NCBI GenBank assembly: GCA_943325105.2
Contig: CALPOD020000003.1
Coordinates: 1-64,000 of the forward strand
DNA length: 64,000 nucleotides
Direction of reading: 5' to 3'
Source: Candidatus Fokinia solitaria
GTDB lineage: Bacteria > Pseudomonadota > Alphaproteobacteria > Rickettsiales > Midichloriaceae
Positions 19,902-31,263 of this stretch are shown one piece after another (the stretch's first letter is position 1; each line of letters opens with the position of its first letter). The notes beneath the pieces are model-generated. The model made no database searches and was not told the origin of the DNA. It saw only the letters and a program-made list of their open reading frames with translations. The translations under genes were made by a program, and so were the position numbers.

Positions 19902-19971
19902 ACTGAGGGTTTTTTATGTATTATATTACATAATTCTTTAGCATATTGACCAATATATGTATAGGTTTTAT

Positions 19972-21174
19972 CTAAACTAAATGCATAATCTTTTCCATAT
20001 CATCATTACTTTGCTCAACAAATGTTATTGATCCCTGAATTTGAAGATCACAAATAATCTTGTGAAAAACATTTTCTAGCCCTTGCTGCAAAACCTTTCC
20101 AATTTGCTTTTCCATTCTCCATATAATGTCAATTTTTTTATCATTATTATGATTTGTAAAAAGGCAATCTATAAGGTTTCTGTGTCCATCTTTTGTTAAT
20201 TCTAAAATGAATCTTTTTGAACTTTGTTGCGTTAATTCTTCTGGGCTTTTTGAATGTATGAAAAACTTAATATGAGTAAATTGATTCCCATTAAAAATTG
20301 GTAAAAAAATTGAATTCCAACTATTATATTTTTTTTCTTCCAATCCAAGCATTTCATCTTTAGAATCTTCTTTTAAATATCCAAGGGTTTTTAAAATTAA
20401 AAATGCAATTTTATATAAGTTATCTGTTGCTGCTATTTGGTTATTATTTAACTGATAGTTTGGAACTACATCTAATAACTGCTTAAATGAATTTGTGTTT
20501 AATAATGAGTTATATTTTGTAATTAGTTCTTCAACTTTGTTTTGATTATTTTGTGGGATATGATCCTGAATTGTAATACTTTTAGGTGAGTTGCTTATAA
20601 GTTCTAATAAATCAGCTGGTGCATTTAAAACCTTAAAGGATGAATTATTTTTTAGTATTATAAGCTCTCCATTAATAATTCTAATGCTGCCATTTGGCTC
20701 TAAATCAGAAATTTTTATCATTACATTTTTTTCTCCTGTATTTTCAGATAACAATTTTAAGTTATAATATTTATCCATAATATAAGAGCTGTTATCAGAT
20801 CTTACTTCTAGATCGGTTATAGCTCTTTCCAAATGATTTTTTAATATTATAAATTCATGATTTTTAGGATTTTGACTCTCGATATTCAAAACTTTATTTG
20901 TAGTTAAGACTAACTTCATCATATTAGATCTATCTGGTATATCAAAGATTCCAATTGAAATCATTTGATTTATAACAACTTTTTCATTAAGTTGTACTGT
21001 CATTGAACCATAAGGCGTTTGAATATTAATAGTATTACCATCAACTTTATCAACTATTCCTTTGATATCACTTACTTTATTCAAGTGCTCCATAAGGCTT
21101 TTCGTAATAACAATAGACTTACCTATTTCATTTATTCTACTGCTACTATTAAAAGTGATATTTTCAATAAACAT
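19972..21174 (-). CDS. Unknown 400-residue protein downstream of the VirB6-like gene
   Basis: The protein begins MFIENITFNSSSRINEIGKS. Residues about 35-80 look like a small beta domain (GIVDKVDGNTINIQTPYGSMT), the middle is helical and Asn/Lys rich, and the C-terminal third (FTHIKFFIHSKSPEEL...RFILELTKDGHRNLIDCLF) is a mixed alpha/beta segment faintly reminiscent of hook-length-control C-terminal domains; that similarity is too weak to name it. The gap to the VirB6-like gene on the same strand is 13 bases, so the two are probably cotranscribed and may act together. Confidence 0.75.
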   Translation of the reverse strand: MFIENITFNSSSRINEIGKSIVITKSLMEHLNKVSDIKGIVDKVDGNTINIQTPYGSMTVQLNEKVVINQMISIGIFDIPDRSNMMKLVLTTNKVLNIESQNPKNHEFIILKNHLERAITDLEVRSDNSSYIMDKYYNLKLLSENTGEKNVMIKISDLEPNGSIRIINGELIILKNNSSFKVLNAPADLLELISNSPKSITIQDHIPQNNQNKVEELITKYNSLLNTNSFKQLLDVVPNYQLNNNQIAATDNLYKIAFLILKTLGYLKEDSKDEMLGLEEKKYNSWNSIFLPIFNGNQFTHIKFFIHSKSPEELTQQSSKRFILELTKDGHRNLIDCLFTNHNNDKKIDIIWRMEKQIGKVLQQGLENVFHKIICDLQIQGSITFVEQSNDDMEKIMHLV

Positions 21175-21187
21175 CTATATTCATTTA

Positions 21188-24100
21188 CTAATTAATATTA
21201 TCTAATCTTTTTCCAATGTCTTTTAACTGCTTTTGATCTTTGATACGTGATTCAGTATCTGATTTTGTTGATTGGGAACCTTCTTTTAGGCTTTTAGCCG
21301 AAGCAAAAACATTAGCTCCGAGACCAGTCATGCTTCCTTGACCTACATTTTGAGCTTTAAAAGTTATCATACGACTGATAATCTCCACAGCTGAATTTAC
21401 AGCAATATACCCAATCTGTACAATGAAAATAAAAGTCATGGCTCCAGAAACAAGACCAGTTGGTAATATAAAGTCTGAAGATCCAGTGGCTGGAATAAAC
21501 ATAAGTCCTAATGTAGCAAAATTTTCTATGAAGCATATTCCCATTAGACTAAACCAACAACATGAACAATATGTGAAACCCATTGTGGCATCCAATCCTA
21601 TTTGCAATAAAAGAAAGAACAAACCAACTACTATTACAACAGTTGATGGTATTATTGAAAATAAAAACACATTTTTAACCCAATCATCAAACATATCTTT
21701 AGTGACTTCGAATAAATTACACATCATAAAAAATGGAGCAACTAAAAGCAGCAATACTTGTGTTAACACTGCAGATATATAAACAAAGATTCCTTCAAGG
21801 ATAACCTTACACGCAACTACTAATCCACAGCATATTATTATTGCAATTACAAGACCTGCTAAACTTGAGAATATAAGTGCTATAAGTCTATGAATTAAGT
21901 GCCCCTCTAAAAGGTACATTACAAATTTATAACTACTAAATATATCGAATATATCACTATTAACAATTTCTTTATTATAAAGAATTTTGTAGATAGAATT
22001 ATTAAACATCTTAGCAAGTTGTAAACTACCAACAACAAATAATCTTACATAATTTTGTACAAACCAATCCCATGATGTTAAAGTCATCAATACAAAAGTA
22101 AATTTAAAAAATCTACTGATTAATTCTTTTTGGTTCATCTGTATTGTACCTATTAGAAAACCTAATCCTGTAAGACTGATGTACAAAACTAATACAACTT
22201 GAATTATAGTACCAATGCTTTCGCAAATAGCATGCGATAACTTTATTGCTGTACCTTCAAAAGCCTCCCCACTATCAATACACTTAGTATCACCAATTAA
22301 TGATGAAAAGATCTCTTTAGCAATTATTTTTGTGAGATCGTACTGCTTGAACCGAGCATACATACTACTATTACTATCAACCATATCATCATTACTACCA
22401 TTAGATTCATCGACTATTTGTGTTGTCCTAATGTTAAGTTTATAACTTCCATCTGCAATTCTATTATTAAAATCTCCATTATTTTTAACATTATATTGGC
22501 TAGTATCTACTCTCATGAAAATAGTATCATAATCACTGGAGTTAAAGAATTGATTTACTGTAGGTACCCCTGAATCTGTAGGAGCTAGTTTATAACCGTT
22601 TTGTATTGAAGCTTCTGATATATTAGTCCATTTCAAGTCTCCATCTACAGAATCATTTTTTCCTAATGCTATTTGCAATCCTTTGCCATTTGCCATAGGG
22701 CAGCCACCCCATTCTATAGAAACTTTATAACCACCCGAGATAATACTGTTATTATACAACTCTGATTCTTGAACATCTTTAGAGAAATAATGTCTGATTT
22801 TCAAAGGGTATTCTTTACCAATACCTGCTAAGTTGCCACTGTATCCATAGGTATCACCTGAAATACTTCTATCCTTACAAGGCGCATTTTGATCACTTGA
22901 AATAGGCTTCCCACTTGTTCTGTGTATCGTACCATTAAGATTATACCATGGTGTTGCTGCCTTGGAAGTTCTTAAATCATAAATCGTTTTTTTATTACAT
23001 ATCTCACCTTCAATACCATCTGGTTGTCCTGAATTATTACTACTATTATCTTGTTTAGGACTCTCTCCATTTTCACCAATAAGAGGATTTAATCCTTCAA
23101 ATTCTAATGTACTAATTATTTTCAGCATGGAAAGTTTTTTCAGATTCTTAACTACTGGGCTCTGTGAAAAATTTGCAAATATCCATTCATCACCAGCTGC
23201 TAAAGATTTTGCAACAGATTGATCAAAAAATGGCACATTTAAACCATTGCCAAAAACAAAATTACCTCCCCAAGATATTGATAAAAAATCCCCATCTGAA
23301 AGAACTATTCCAGTATCCATATATGATGTATTGTACATATGCCATTGAGGATAACAACCCACTTTTTCAGGATAGTTATCAATGCTTATAGTCATCGAAG
23401 GAGAATAACTGTGATTCGGTTGATTAGCCGTAACATCAGTAACTGCTTTATTTGATGGTGGTGTAGTTTTAGTATTAAGGCAGGGATGGTATTTAATAGT
23501 TTCATTAGTCCATTCAGTTGACCCAGCTACAGTTGATGCAGACATAGACCAACCATTTCTATAAAAATATGATTGATCTACATTCACTTTTGTTATTCCA
23601 GAATATTTTTTGATGATACTAGAATCAAGTGTATATGGTTCAATATCACAACATTGACTCGCTGTTACTTTCTTACAATCTTCTTTACTCATTGTACCTG
23701 CTCTTACTTTTGCACATGTGTCAGGTGCTGAACATCCATCACAAATACTTGCGTCAAATTTATATATATTTACTGCATCTTGAGTACAATTGAAGGCTTT
23801 ACCACTTTTTGAAATATCTTGTATATAGCTGTCGCAAAATAGATTTTTTAACATCTCATCAAAATTTTGCGGGTTTCGATTAAAGCTTTTTACATACTCA
23901 TCATAATTAAAATCTTTTACGCCAGCATAATTTTCATTATTAAGAATTACATTTGTTTTTGTTTGACTAAAATCTTGAGGATTAACACTTATCAAAATCT
24001 TTTCAGAATCTCCACCACTAACTGTATCTGGTGACATTTGAAACATATTTGGAAAAACTGGATCCAATGTTATGAATTTATGTCCACATGCATAAATAAT

Positions 24101-24667
24101 ATTTGTACCAGATGAATCAAGTTTTATTGTGGTAATTGAATCATTTTTTAATTCTTGACTAAAATATTTATCAGTTGCTTTTTTTGAGCTAGCACTCGAT
24201 GTATTGAAGCCTTGTATTTGAGGTATTTCATATTGATAGATAGAATAGTCTACTGATCCAGAAAAACTTTGATTTGTTGATTTATCTGTCATGGTTATTG
24301 ATTGCGTCCCAGGGTAAGATCTTTTAGCAGCAGCTAAATAAGAAATTTGATTACTAGAGCGTAATTTGTCCTTACAAAGATTAAAGCATTCTAAAATTAG
24401 GTTTTGATTTATTTCAACATTCACATTTTGTTCTTGAGATGCAAATCTCGTTTTACAAACATTGTCACAGTAATTATAATCATCAGCACTAATACTAGAG
24501 CTTATAGCCCCATTTTGATTATTATTATTAGTATTTGTGTTGGTCTGACCTTGTCCTGGCATTTTACAATCATTAAAAATCATGGCCATATCAGCATATG
24601 ATTGACTATAAAAACCCCAAGATAAAAATAATATTAAAAGCAGTAAATATTTTATATATATTTTCAC
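21188..24667 (-). CDS. Large VirB6/TrbL-like type IV secretion membrane protein
   Basis: 1159 residues. A signal peptide (residues 1-25, ending SQSYADM) leads into a long periplasmic part (to about 770) that is Asn/Ser rich with many Cys pairs, such as CDNVCKTRF and CNLCKDK-like ECFNLCKDK and CDGCSAPDTC. From about 775 to 1095 there is a cluster of about seven hydrophobic helices with the VirB6/TrbL look (CESIGTIIQVVLVLYISLTG, SWDWFVQNYVR, LLLLVAPFFMMCNLF). A polar tail follows. Rickettsiales carry several such expanded VirB6 paralogues in the rvh system. No other vir genes are adjacent, so the paralogue is not assigned. Confidence 0.8.
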   Translation of the reverse strand: MKIYIKYLLLLILFLSWGFYSQSYADMAMIFNDCKMPGQGQTNTNTNNNNQNGAISSSISADDYNYCDNVCKTRFASQEQNVNVEINQNLILECFNLCKDKLRSSNQISYLAAAKRSYPGTQSITMTDKSTNQSFSGSVDYSIYQYEIPQIQGFNTSSASSKKATDKYFSQELKNDSITTIKLDSSGTNIIYACGHKFITLDPVFPNMFQMSPDTVSGGDSEKILISVNPQDFSQTKTNVILNNENYAGVKDFNYDEYVKSFNRNPQNFDEMLKNLFCDSYIQDISKSGKAFNCTQDAVNIYKFDASICDGCSAPDTCAKVRAGTMSKEDCKKVTASQCCDIEPYTLDSSIIKKYSGITKVNVDQSYFYRNGWSMSASTVAGSTEWTNETIKYHPCLNTKTTPPSNKAVTDVTANQPNHSYSPSMTISIDNYPEKVGCYPQWHMYNTSYMDTGIVLSDGDFLSISWGGNFVFGNGLNVPFFDQSVAKSLAAGDEWIFANFSQSPVVKNLKKLSMLKIISTLEFEGLNPLIGENGESPKQDNSSNNSGQPDGIEGEICNKKTIYDLRTSKAATPWYNLNGTIHRTSGKPISSDQNAPCKDRSISGDTYGYSGNLAGIGKEYPLKIRHYFSKDVQESELYNNSIISGGYKVSIEWGGCPMANGKGLQIALGKNDSVDGDLKWTNISEASIQNGYKLAPTDSGVPTVNQFFNSSDYDTIFMRVDTSQYNVKNNGDFNNRIADGSYKLNIRTTQIVDESNGSNDDMVDSNSSMYARFKQYDLTKIIAKEIFSSLIGDTKCIDSGEAFEGTAIKLSHAICESIGTIIQVVLVLYISLTGLGFLIGTIQMNQKELISRFFKFTFVLMTLTSWDWFVQNYVRLFVVGSLQLAKMFNNSIYKILYNKEIVNSDIFDIFSSYKFVMYLLEGHLIHRLIALIFSSLAGLVIAIIICCGLVVACKVILEGIFVYISAVLTQVLLLLVAPFFMMCNLFEVTKDMFDDWVKNVFLFSIIPSTVVIVVGLFFLLLQIGLDATMGFTYCSCCWFSLMGICFIENFATLGLMFIPATGSSDFILPTGLVSGAMTFIFIVQIGYIAVNSAVEIISRMITFKAQNVGQGSMTGLGANVFASAKSLKEGSQSTKSDTESRIKDQKQLKDIGKRLDNIN

Positions 24668-24794
24668 AGTTCTGTATTTTCCACAATAGATATAATGTCA
24701 CTTTGCATTTTAACATAAATGTAAAAACCAAAACACATTTTTGTCTAATTTTTATTATATGTTATAATGGACAACAAAAACACTAATAAAAACA

Positions 24795-25403
24795 GTGAAT
24801 ATAAACTTACATAAATATGATCTCCCAGACGGTATTATACTTGATAATACTGTTGCAATAGACACTGAGGCAATGGGCTTAAATAATATAAGAGATAGGC
24901 TTTGTACAATACAAATCAGTGATAATAAAGGAGAAATTCACGTAGTACATTTTCCAACACAGAATTTTGAATGTAAGAATTTAAAAAAAATATTATCAGA
25001 TAAAAATGTGTTGAAAATAATGCATTATGCAAGATTTGATACAGCAATTCTTCAGCATTATCTTAACTTTCAAATAGAAAATATATTCTGTACAAAAATA
25101 GCTTCTAAATTAACAAGGACTTATACAGATAATCATAGCTTAAGAAACTTGTGTGATGATTTATTACATGTTAAACTTTCAAAACAAGAAACATGTTCTG
25201 ATTGGGGCGCAGAAAATCTTACTCAAGAGCAGATAAATTATGCAGCAAATGATGTGATCCACCTTCATAAGTTGATGGAGATACTAAAATTTAGACTGAA
25301 AAGAGAAAATAGATTGGAAATAGCAGAAGGTTGCTTTAAATTTATTCCCATTAGGGCTCAGTTAGATGTTCTTGGTTGGGGGGAAGAAATTATCTCACAC
25401 TAA
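24795..25403 (+). CDS. rnd: Ribonuclease D, short form
   Basis: 202 residues comprising only the DEDDy 3'-5' exonuclease domain: Asp23 and Glu25 in AIDTEAMGL, RDRLCTIQIS, the HYARFDTAIL motif with the third Asp, TKIASKLTRTYTDNHSLRNLC, and YAANDVIHLH with the last Tyr and Asp. The HRDC domains of E. coli RNase D are absent, as is usual in alphaproteobacteria. It trims tRNA 3' ends. The start is GTG at 24795; conserved sequence begins at once (LHKYDLPDGI). It ends one base before the convergent coiled-coil gene. Confidence 0.93.
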   Translation: MNINLHKYDLPDGIILDNTVAIDTEAMGLNNIRDRLCTIQISDNKGEIHVVHFPTQNFECKNLKKILSDKNVLKIMHYARFDTAILQHYLNFQIENIFCTKIASKLTRTYTDNHSLRNLCDDLLHVKLSKQETCSDWGAENLTQEQINYAANDVIHLHKLMEILKFRLKRENRLEIAEGCFKFIPIRAQLDVLGWGEEIISH

Positions 25404-25404
25404 T

Positions 25405-25953
25405 TTATTTTGCTAATCCACCTTGATTAGATTGAGGTTGCTGTACAGAATTCGCAAATGAGTTTTGCTTTGCTTCAACATATTCTTTTTCCAATTGATT
25501 TAATGGATCAACAATTTGTTCTTGTAGTATTTTTTGATTTAGATCAGTTTTATATTTTATGCCCTCAAGTATCTTGCACAATTTTGTTGTGCGTCCTAGG
25601 AGGGCAAGATTTGCAGAATTGATATCTTTCATGTCCTGCAGATTTTTTAATGACTTTTCAGATAACTTAATTTTATCTTCCATTTCCTTAACATACAGTG
25701 AAACTTGTTTCTGATGATCTGATGTTAATTTTAGACTTTCAGCAAAGATTTGTAGAATTTCTTTCTTACTTTCAATAGTAATATTTGACTCAATATTTTC
25801 AAGTTGCTTGAGTAACTCATTTCCACGTTTAACTAATACAGGGTTTAATGCATTGATATGTTTCATTTCATCAGCTTGCAAACTCTTTATTCCTGATTTC
25901 ACCAAGTGAATTCCCGTTTTTATTTCATCGTAGTTTATTTGATTGTTTTGCAT
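25405..25953 (-). CDS. Unknown coiled-coil protein
   Basis: 182 residues, almost entirely charged helix with heptad-like spacing (LLKQLENIESNITIESKKEIL, VKEMEDKIKLSEKSLKNLQDM), ending in a Gln/Asn/Gly tail. No signal peptide, membrane segment or recognised domain. It lies between rnd (convergent) and the rRNA promoter region (divergent). Confidence 0.75.
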   Translation of the reverse strand: MQNNQINYDEIKTGIHLVKSGIKSLQADEMKHINALNPVLVKRGNELLKQLENIESNITIESKKEILQIFAESLKLTSDHQKQVSLYVKEMEDKIKLSEKSLKNLQDMKDINSANLALLGRTTKLCKILEGIKYKTDLNQKILQEQIVDPLNQLEKEYVEAKQNSFANSVQQPQSNQGGLAK

Positions 25954-26086
25954 TTCATTTATTTTATTTAGTTAAAAATTTAGTTAAAAAGATAGCAATA
26001 GTGAAAAAATACTATGCTGTTTTCACTTATATATATGAAATATTAAAGAAATATTAAAAAAATATTAACTTTTTTCTAAAAGGCTA

Positions 26087-26115
26087 TTGACACCTTTGTA
26101 TCTCCCATGTATAAA
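26087..26115 (+). promoter_or_regulatory. Strong sigma70 promoter of the 23S-5S unit
   Basis: A perfect TTGACA (26087-26092), a 17-base spacer, and TATAAA (26110-26115) lie about 140 bases before the mature 23S 5' end. This is the best sigma70 match I found in the window and shows that the 23S-5S unit has its own promoter, as expected when the 16S gene is elsewhere. Confidence 0.8.
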
Positions 26116-26254
26116 TTGTTCTCGTTAATCAAAGTTATTTAAAAAGTAAAGTAAAACAAACTAACACTCAAAAGTAAAAAAAACAAAGCAAAATTCGCTG
26201 AGCAAAACCATATAGGTTTTGTTCTGTAAGCAAAATAAGTCAGCGTTATAATTT

Positions 26255-29003
<2,749 letters not shown>

Positions 29004-29102
29004 AACTTTAAGCGCTTGTACTTATTTGCATACAGTGCAAAACCTGTATATGACTTTTAGTTAATTAGTTTGTTTTATTTGAAAACTTTGATTTGCATTT
29101 GT

Positions 29103-29240
29103 GAAACTGCAAAGCCTGGTGATTATAGAGGAGATGAAACACCTGATCCCATACCGAACTCAGAAGTGAAAAGCTCCATCGCTGATGGTACTTCGTCTTA
29201 AGGCGCGGGAGAGTAGGACGTTGCCAGGCTCTGCAGTTTC
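29103..29240. repeat. Inverted repeat enclosing 5S rRNA (processing stem)
   Basis: GAAACTGCA (29103-29111) pairs perfectly with TGCAGTTTC (29232-29240), continuing after one mismatch into the AGCCTGG/CCAGGCT terminal stem of 5S (29113-29119 with 29224-29230). The result is a helix of about 17 base pairs enclosing 5S, likely an RNase III/E processing stem. No T-run follows, so it is not an obvious intrinsic terminator. Confidence 0.6.
29112..29231 (+). rRNA. rrf: 5S ribosomal RNA
   Basis: About 118 bases with the terminal stem GCCTGG (29114-29119)/CCAGGC (29224-29229), the loop B-C segment CACCTGATCCCATACCGAACTC, and AAGTGAAAAGCTCC with the GGGAGAGTAGGACG 3' part. It follows 23S by about 108 bases. 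Confidence 0.95.
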
Positions 29241-29332
29241 ATTAGTTCTATCTTGTTCCAAAACCAACCTCCAGACAGATTCTAAGGTAAAGGATTCCTA
29301 TTGTATTTTTTATACAATCTTTCATATATCAA

Positions 29333-29678
29333 ATGCCAAGTTCAAATAATCTTCAATTAGCAATTTCTTACTATACAGCAATGAACAATAAAGAATTTTG
29401 ATAAGATGTCATCTTGTCTTCATCCCCAAGTCACCTGCATTAGTCCACTTGATACAATACAAACGAAAGAAGTTGTAATTAGTGCAGCAAAAAACTTTTC
29501 AAACTTTTTTAAAACAATTGTGATCAAAGAAGAATTTACTTCAGAAAATAAAGTAGTTTTACTTCTTGAGACAGCTTGTCCAGAGCCAGTTGGTTGTTTT
29601 CGCTCTACTTCTGTATTATCATTTGAAAATGGATTGATCTCAAAAATAGAATTATTTTATGACCCTCGACCTTTTTAA
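29333..29678 (+). pseudogene. SnoaL/NTF2-like protein gene with a +1 frameshift
   Basis: A frame starting at ATG 29333 (PSSNNLQLAISYYTAMNNKEF) stops at TGA 29399-29401, right after a run of four T (29396-29399). Dropping one T joins it to the downstream frame, giving ...NNKEFDKMSSCLHPQVTCIS, and continues to 29678. The joined protein of about 114 residues has the look of a SnoaL-like polyketide-cyclase/NTF2 domain: N-terminal helix ending in YYTAMN, SPLD.I.....V, an FF helix, and the closing strands SVLSFENGLISKIELFYDP. It is either a recent pseudogene or a sequencing error in a homopolymer. Confidence 0.65.
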
Positions 29679-29803
29679 AAGAGAAGACATCTTTGAGGTT
29701 TAACCAAATTATCAATTTCCAGAAAAAACCCATCCAGTATTAATATCTTTGTAACATTTATGATATATAACACTTGTTAAAACAAGTAATTATTAAATAA
29801 TAG

Positions 29804-30334
29804 ATGATATCAATACCCAAGAAAGAAATGTATATTTCTTTAAAAACAGCAGATTCTTCAAAAGAAAATTTTTTACATCTTATCTTTCCAAAAGATTATG
29901 TAACAACACAAGAAATATGGGATGATTTTTTAGAAGGTAAAAGATTATTAACATTTCCTAAAGGAGAACAAATAGAGAATTGGAGTAAATATTTGTTGAT
30001 GTACTGGAGTTTGAAAACTGCTGGTGAACTATTTACTCTCAATGATCAAATATTCAATTCAAGTGGTCAGAAAATGATTGATATAAAAGTTCAAGCAGTT
30101 GATGCAAACTGTTTTGCTGTATATATGGAATATCTAAATCTGAACAATATACCCTACTTTGAACACGCTATGTATTTCGATCTAAAAGAAATCAATGGAT
30201 ATAGCGGATCTTTCATGTGTGCTTATTGTGAAAAATTAGATAAAATACTAGACAGTCCAGAGTTTTTAGATAAAATTTCTCACTTAGAAGAAGTTATTCC
30301 ATATGAAATTGAGCTTTTAAATCATGACCTCTGA
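29804..30334 (+). CDS. Unknown 176-residue protein
   Basis: Begins MISIPKKEMYISLKTADSSK; soluble, acidic, no signal peptide, no family recognised. It contains aromatic-rich stretches (LLMYWSLKTAGELF, CFAVYMEYLNLNNIPYFEH) and a FMCAYCEKLDKIL segment with a Cys pair. It overlaps the following GNAT gene by 11 bases, suggesting cotranslation with that acetyltransferase. Confidence 0.7.
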   Translation: MISIPKKEMYISLKTADSSKENFLHLIFPKDYVTTQEIWDDFLEGKRLLTFPKGEQIENWSKYLLMYWSLKTAGELFTLNDQIFNSSGQKMIDIKVQAVDANCFAVYMEYLNLNNIPYFEHAMYFDLKEINGYSGSFMCAYCEKLDKILDSPEFLDKISHLEEVIPYEIELLNHDL

Positions 30335-30821
30335 AATCATTATGATCCATCCATCACAGCTTCCTGACATTGATGTGATGGTTTCACTATCTAAATCCAA
30401 ACGTCTTGAATATGAAAAGGCACAGCCACAGTTTTGGGGATATGCAGGTGAGAAAGGAGATAATTCACAAAAGAAATGGTTTAAAGAATTACTTCAACAT
30501 AAAGATTATCTAATGTTTACAGCGGAAAATGAATCTCAAGAAACAGTTGGGTTTATTATTGGTAATCTCATATCAGCTCCAGACGTTTATGACCCTGGGG
30601 GATTAACATTAATGATTGATGATTTTTGTGTGTATTCAGAAAATCTTTGGGAGTCTGTTGGTAATAAGTTAATTGAAGTAATAAAGTTTTCAGCCAAGTC
30701 TAAAGGTGCAGCTCAAATCCTTGTTGTCTGTGGCTCACATGATAACTCTAAACGCAAATTCCTAATGAATAAAAATTTAACAATTGCTTCTGAATGGTTT
30801 ATAACAAATATTGATGATTAA
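30324..30821 (+). CDS. GNAT-family N-acetyltransferase
   Basis: 165 residues with GNAT topology: an N-terminal LPDIDVMVSLSKSKRLEYEK helix, a central strand TVGFIIGNLI, MIDDFCVYSENLWESVGNKLIEVIK in place of the acetyl-CoA pyrophosphate loop region, AKSKGAAQILVVCGSHDNSKRKFL and a final strand. The usual R/Q-x-x-G-x-G/A is degenerate (NLWESVG), so acetyl-CoA binding may be altered. Substrate unknown. It overlaps the 176-residue gene and precedes a broken GNAT gene by 14 bases. Confidence 0.75.
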   Translation: MTSEIIMIHPSQLPDIDVMVSLSKSKRLEYEKAQPQFWGYAGEKGDNSQKKWFKELLQHKDYLMFTAENESQETVGFIIGNLISAPDVYDPGGLTLMIDDFCVYSENLWESVGNKLIEVIKFSAKSKGAAQILVVCGSHDNSKRKFLMNKNLTIASEWFITNIDD

Positions 30822-30835
30822 AATAAATTAGACAC

Positions 30836-31258
30836 ATGACCTTCGAAATAATTACCTCAAAAGTAACACCTGAACTTGAAAATGAGATATTAGAAGATTT
30901 CATACAGCACACAATAGAAACTGTTGGCTTTGATGGCTTCAAAAAAGATTACATATCATTTGAGATTCGTGAAGGCAATGGAAACTTAATGGGTGCTTGT
31001 ACAGTTAGATTATTTTTTGGCAACTTACATATCAAAACTCTTATAATCAAAAAGAAATATCGAGGACAATGATTAGGTACTCAGCTAATAAATCATGCTC
31101 TGCAATATGCTAAGGAAAAAGACTGTAGATTTGTATTTATTGAGACAATGAGTTTCCAAGCACCTGAATTTTATAAAAAACTTGGATTTGAAGTTGAACT
31201 CAAGAGAGATGGGTATACAGGAGGTACATCATTTTATTACTTAAAAAAGAATTTATAG
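30836..31258 (+). pseudogene. GNAT acetyltransferase interrupted by an in-frame TGA
   Basis: One frame of 141 codons is open from ATG 30836 to TAG 31258 except for a TGA at 31070-31072. Before it is FGNLHIKTLIIKKKYRGQ, and after it LGTQLINHALQYAKEKDCRF and ETMSFQAPEFYKKLGFEVE. The stop falls inside the acetyl-CoA loop (RGQ-x-LGTQL), where Trp (TGG) or Gly (GGA) is usual, so a single G-to-A change of TGG explains it. Other genes in the window use TGA as a true stop and TGG for Trp, so recoding is unlikely. Either the gene is newly dead or it is read through at low level. Confidence 0.8.
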
Positions 31259-31263
31259 AAACC

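Noticed and set aside
19972..21174. Flagellar hook-length control protein FliK
   Set aside because: The C-terminal resemblance is slight, there is no flagellar gene nearby, and the gene is paired with a VirB6-like gene.
29301..29322. Small TTGTAT/ATACAA hairpin after 5S as an intrinsic terminator
   Set aside because: The stem is A/T only and the following T-run is short and interrupted; too weak to call.
30836..31258. Reassignment of TGA to Trp (genetic code 4)
   Set aside because: Several genes with well-placed ends (ribF, the DUF4166 fusion, COG2907 oxidase) terminate with TGA overlapping the next ATG, and Trp is written TGG throughout, so the standard code applies.
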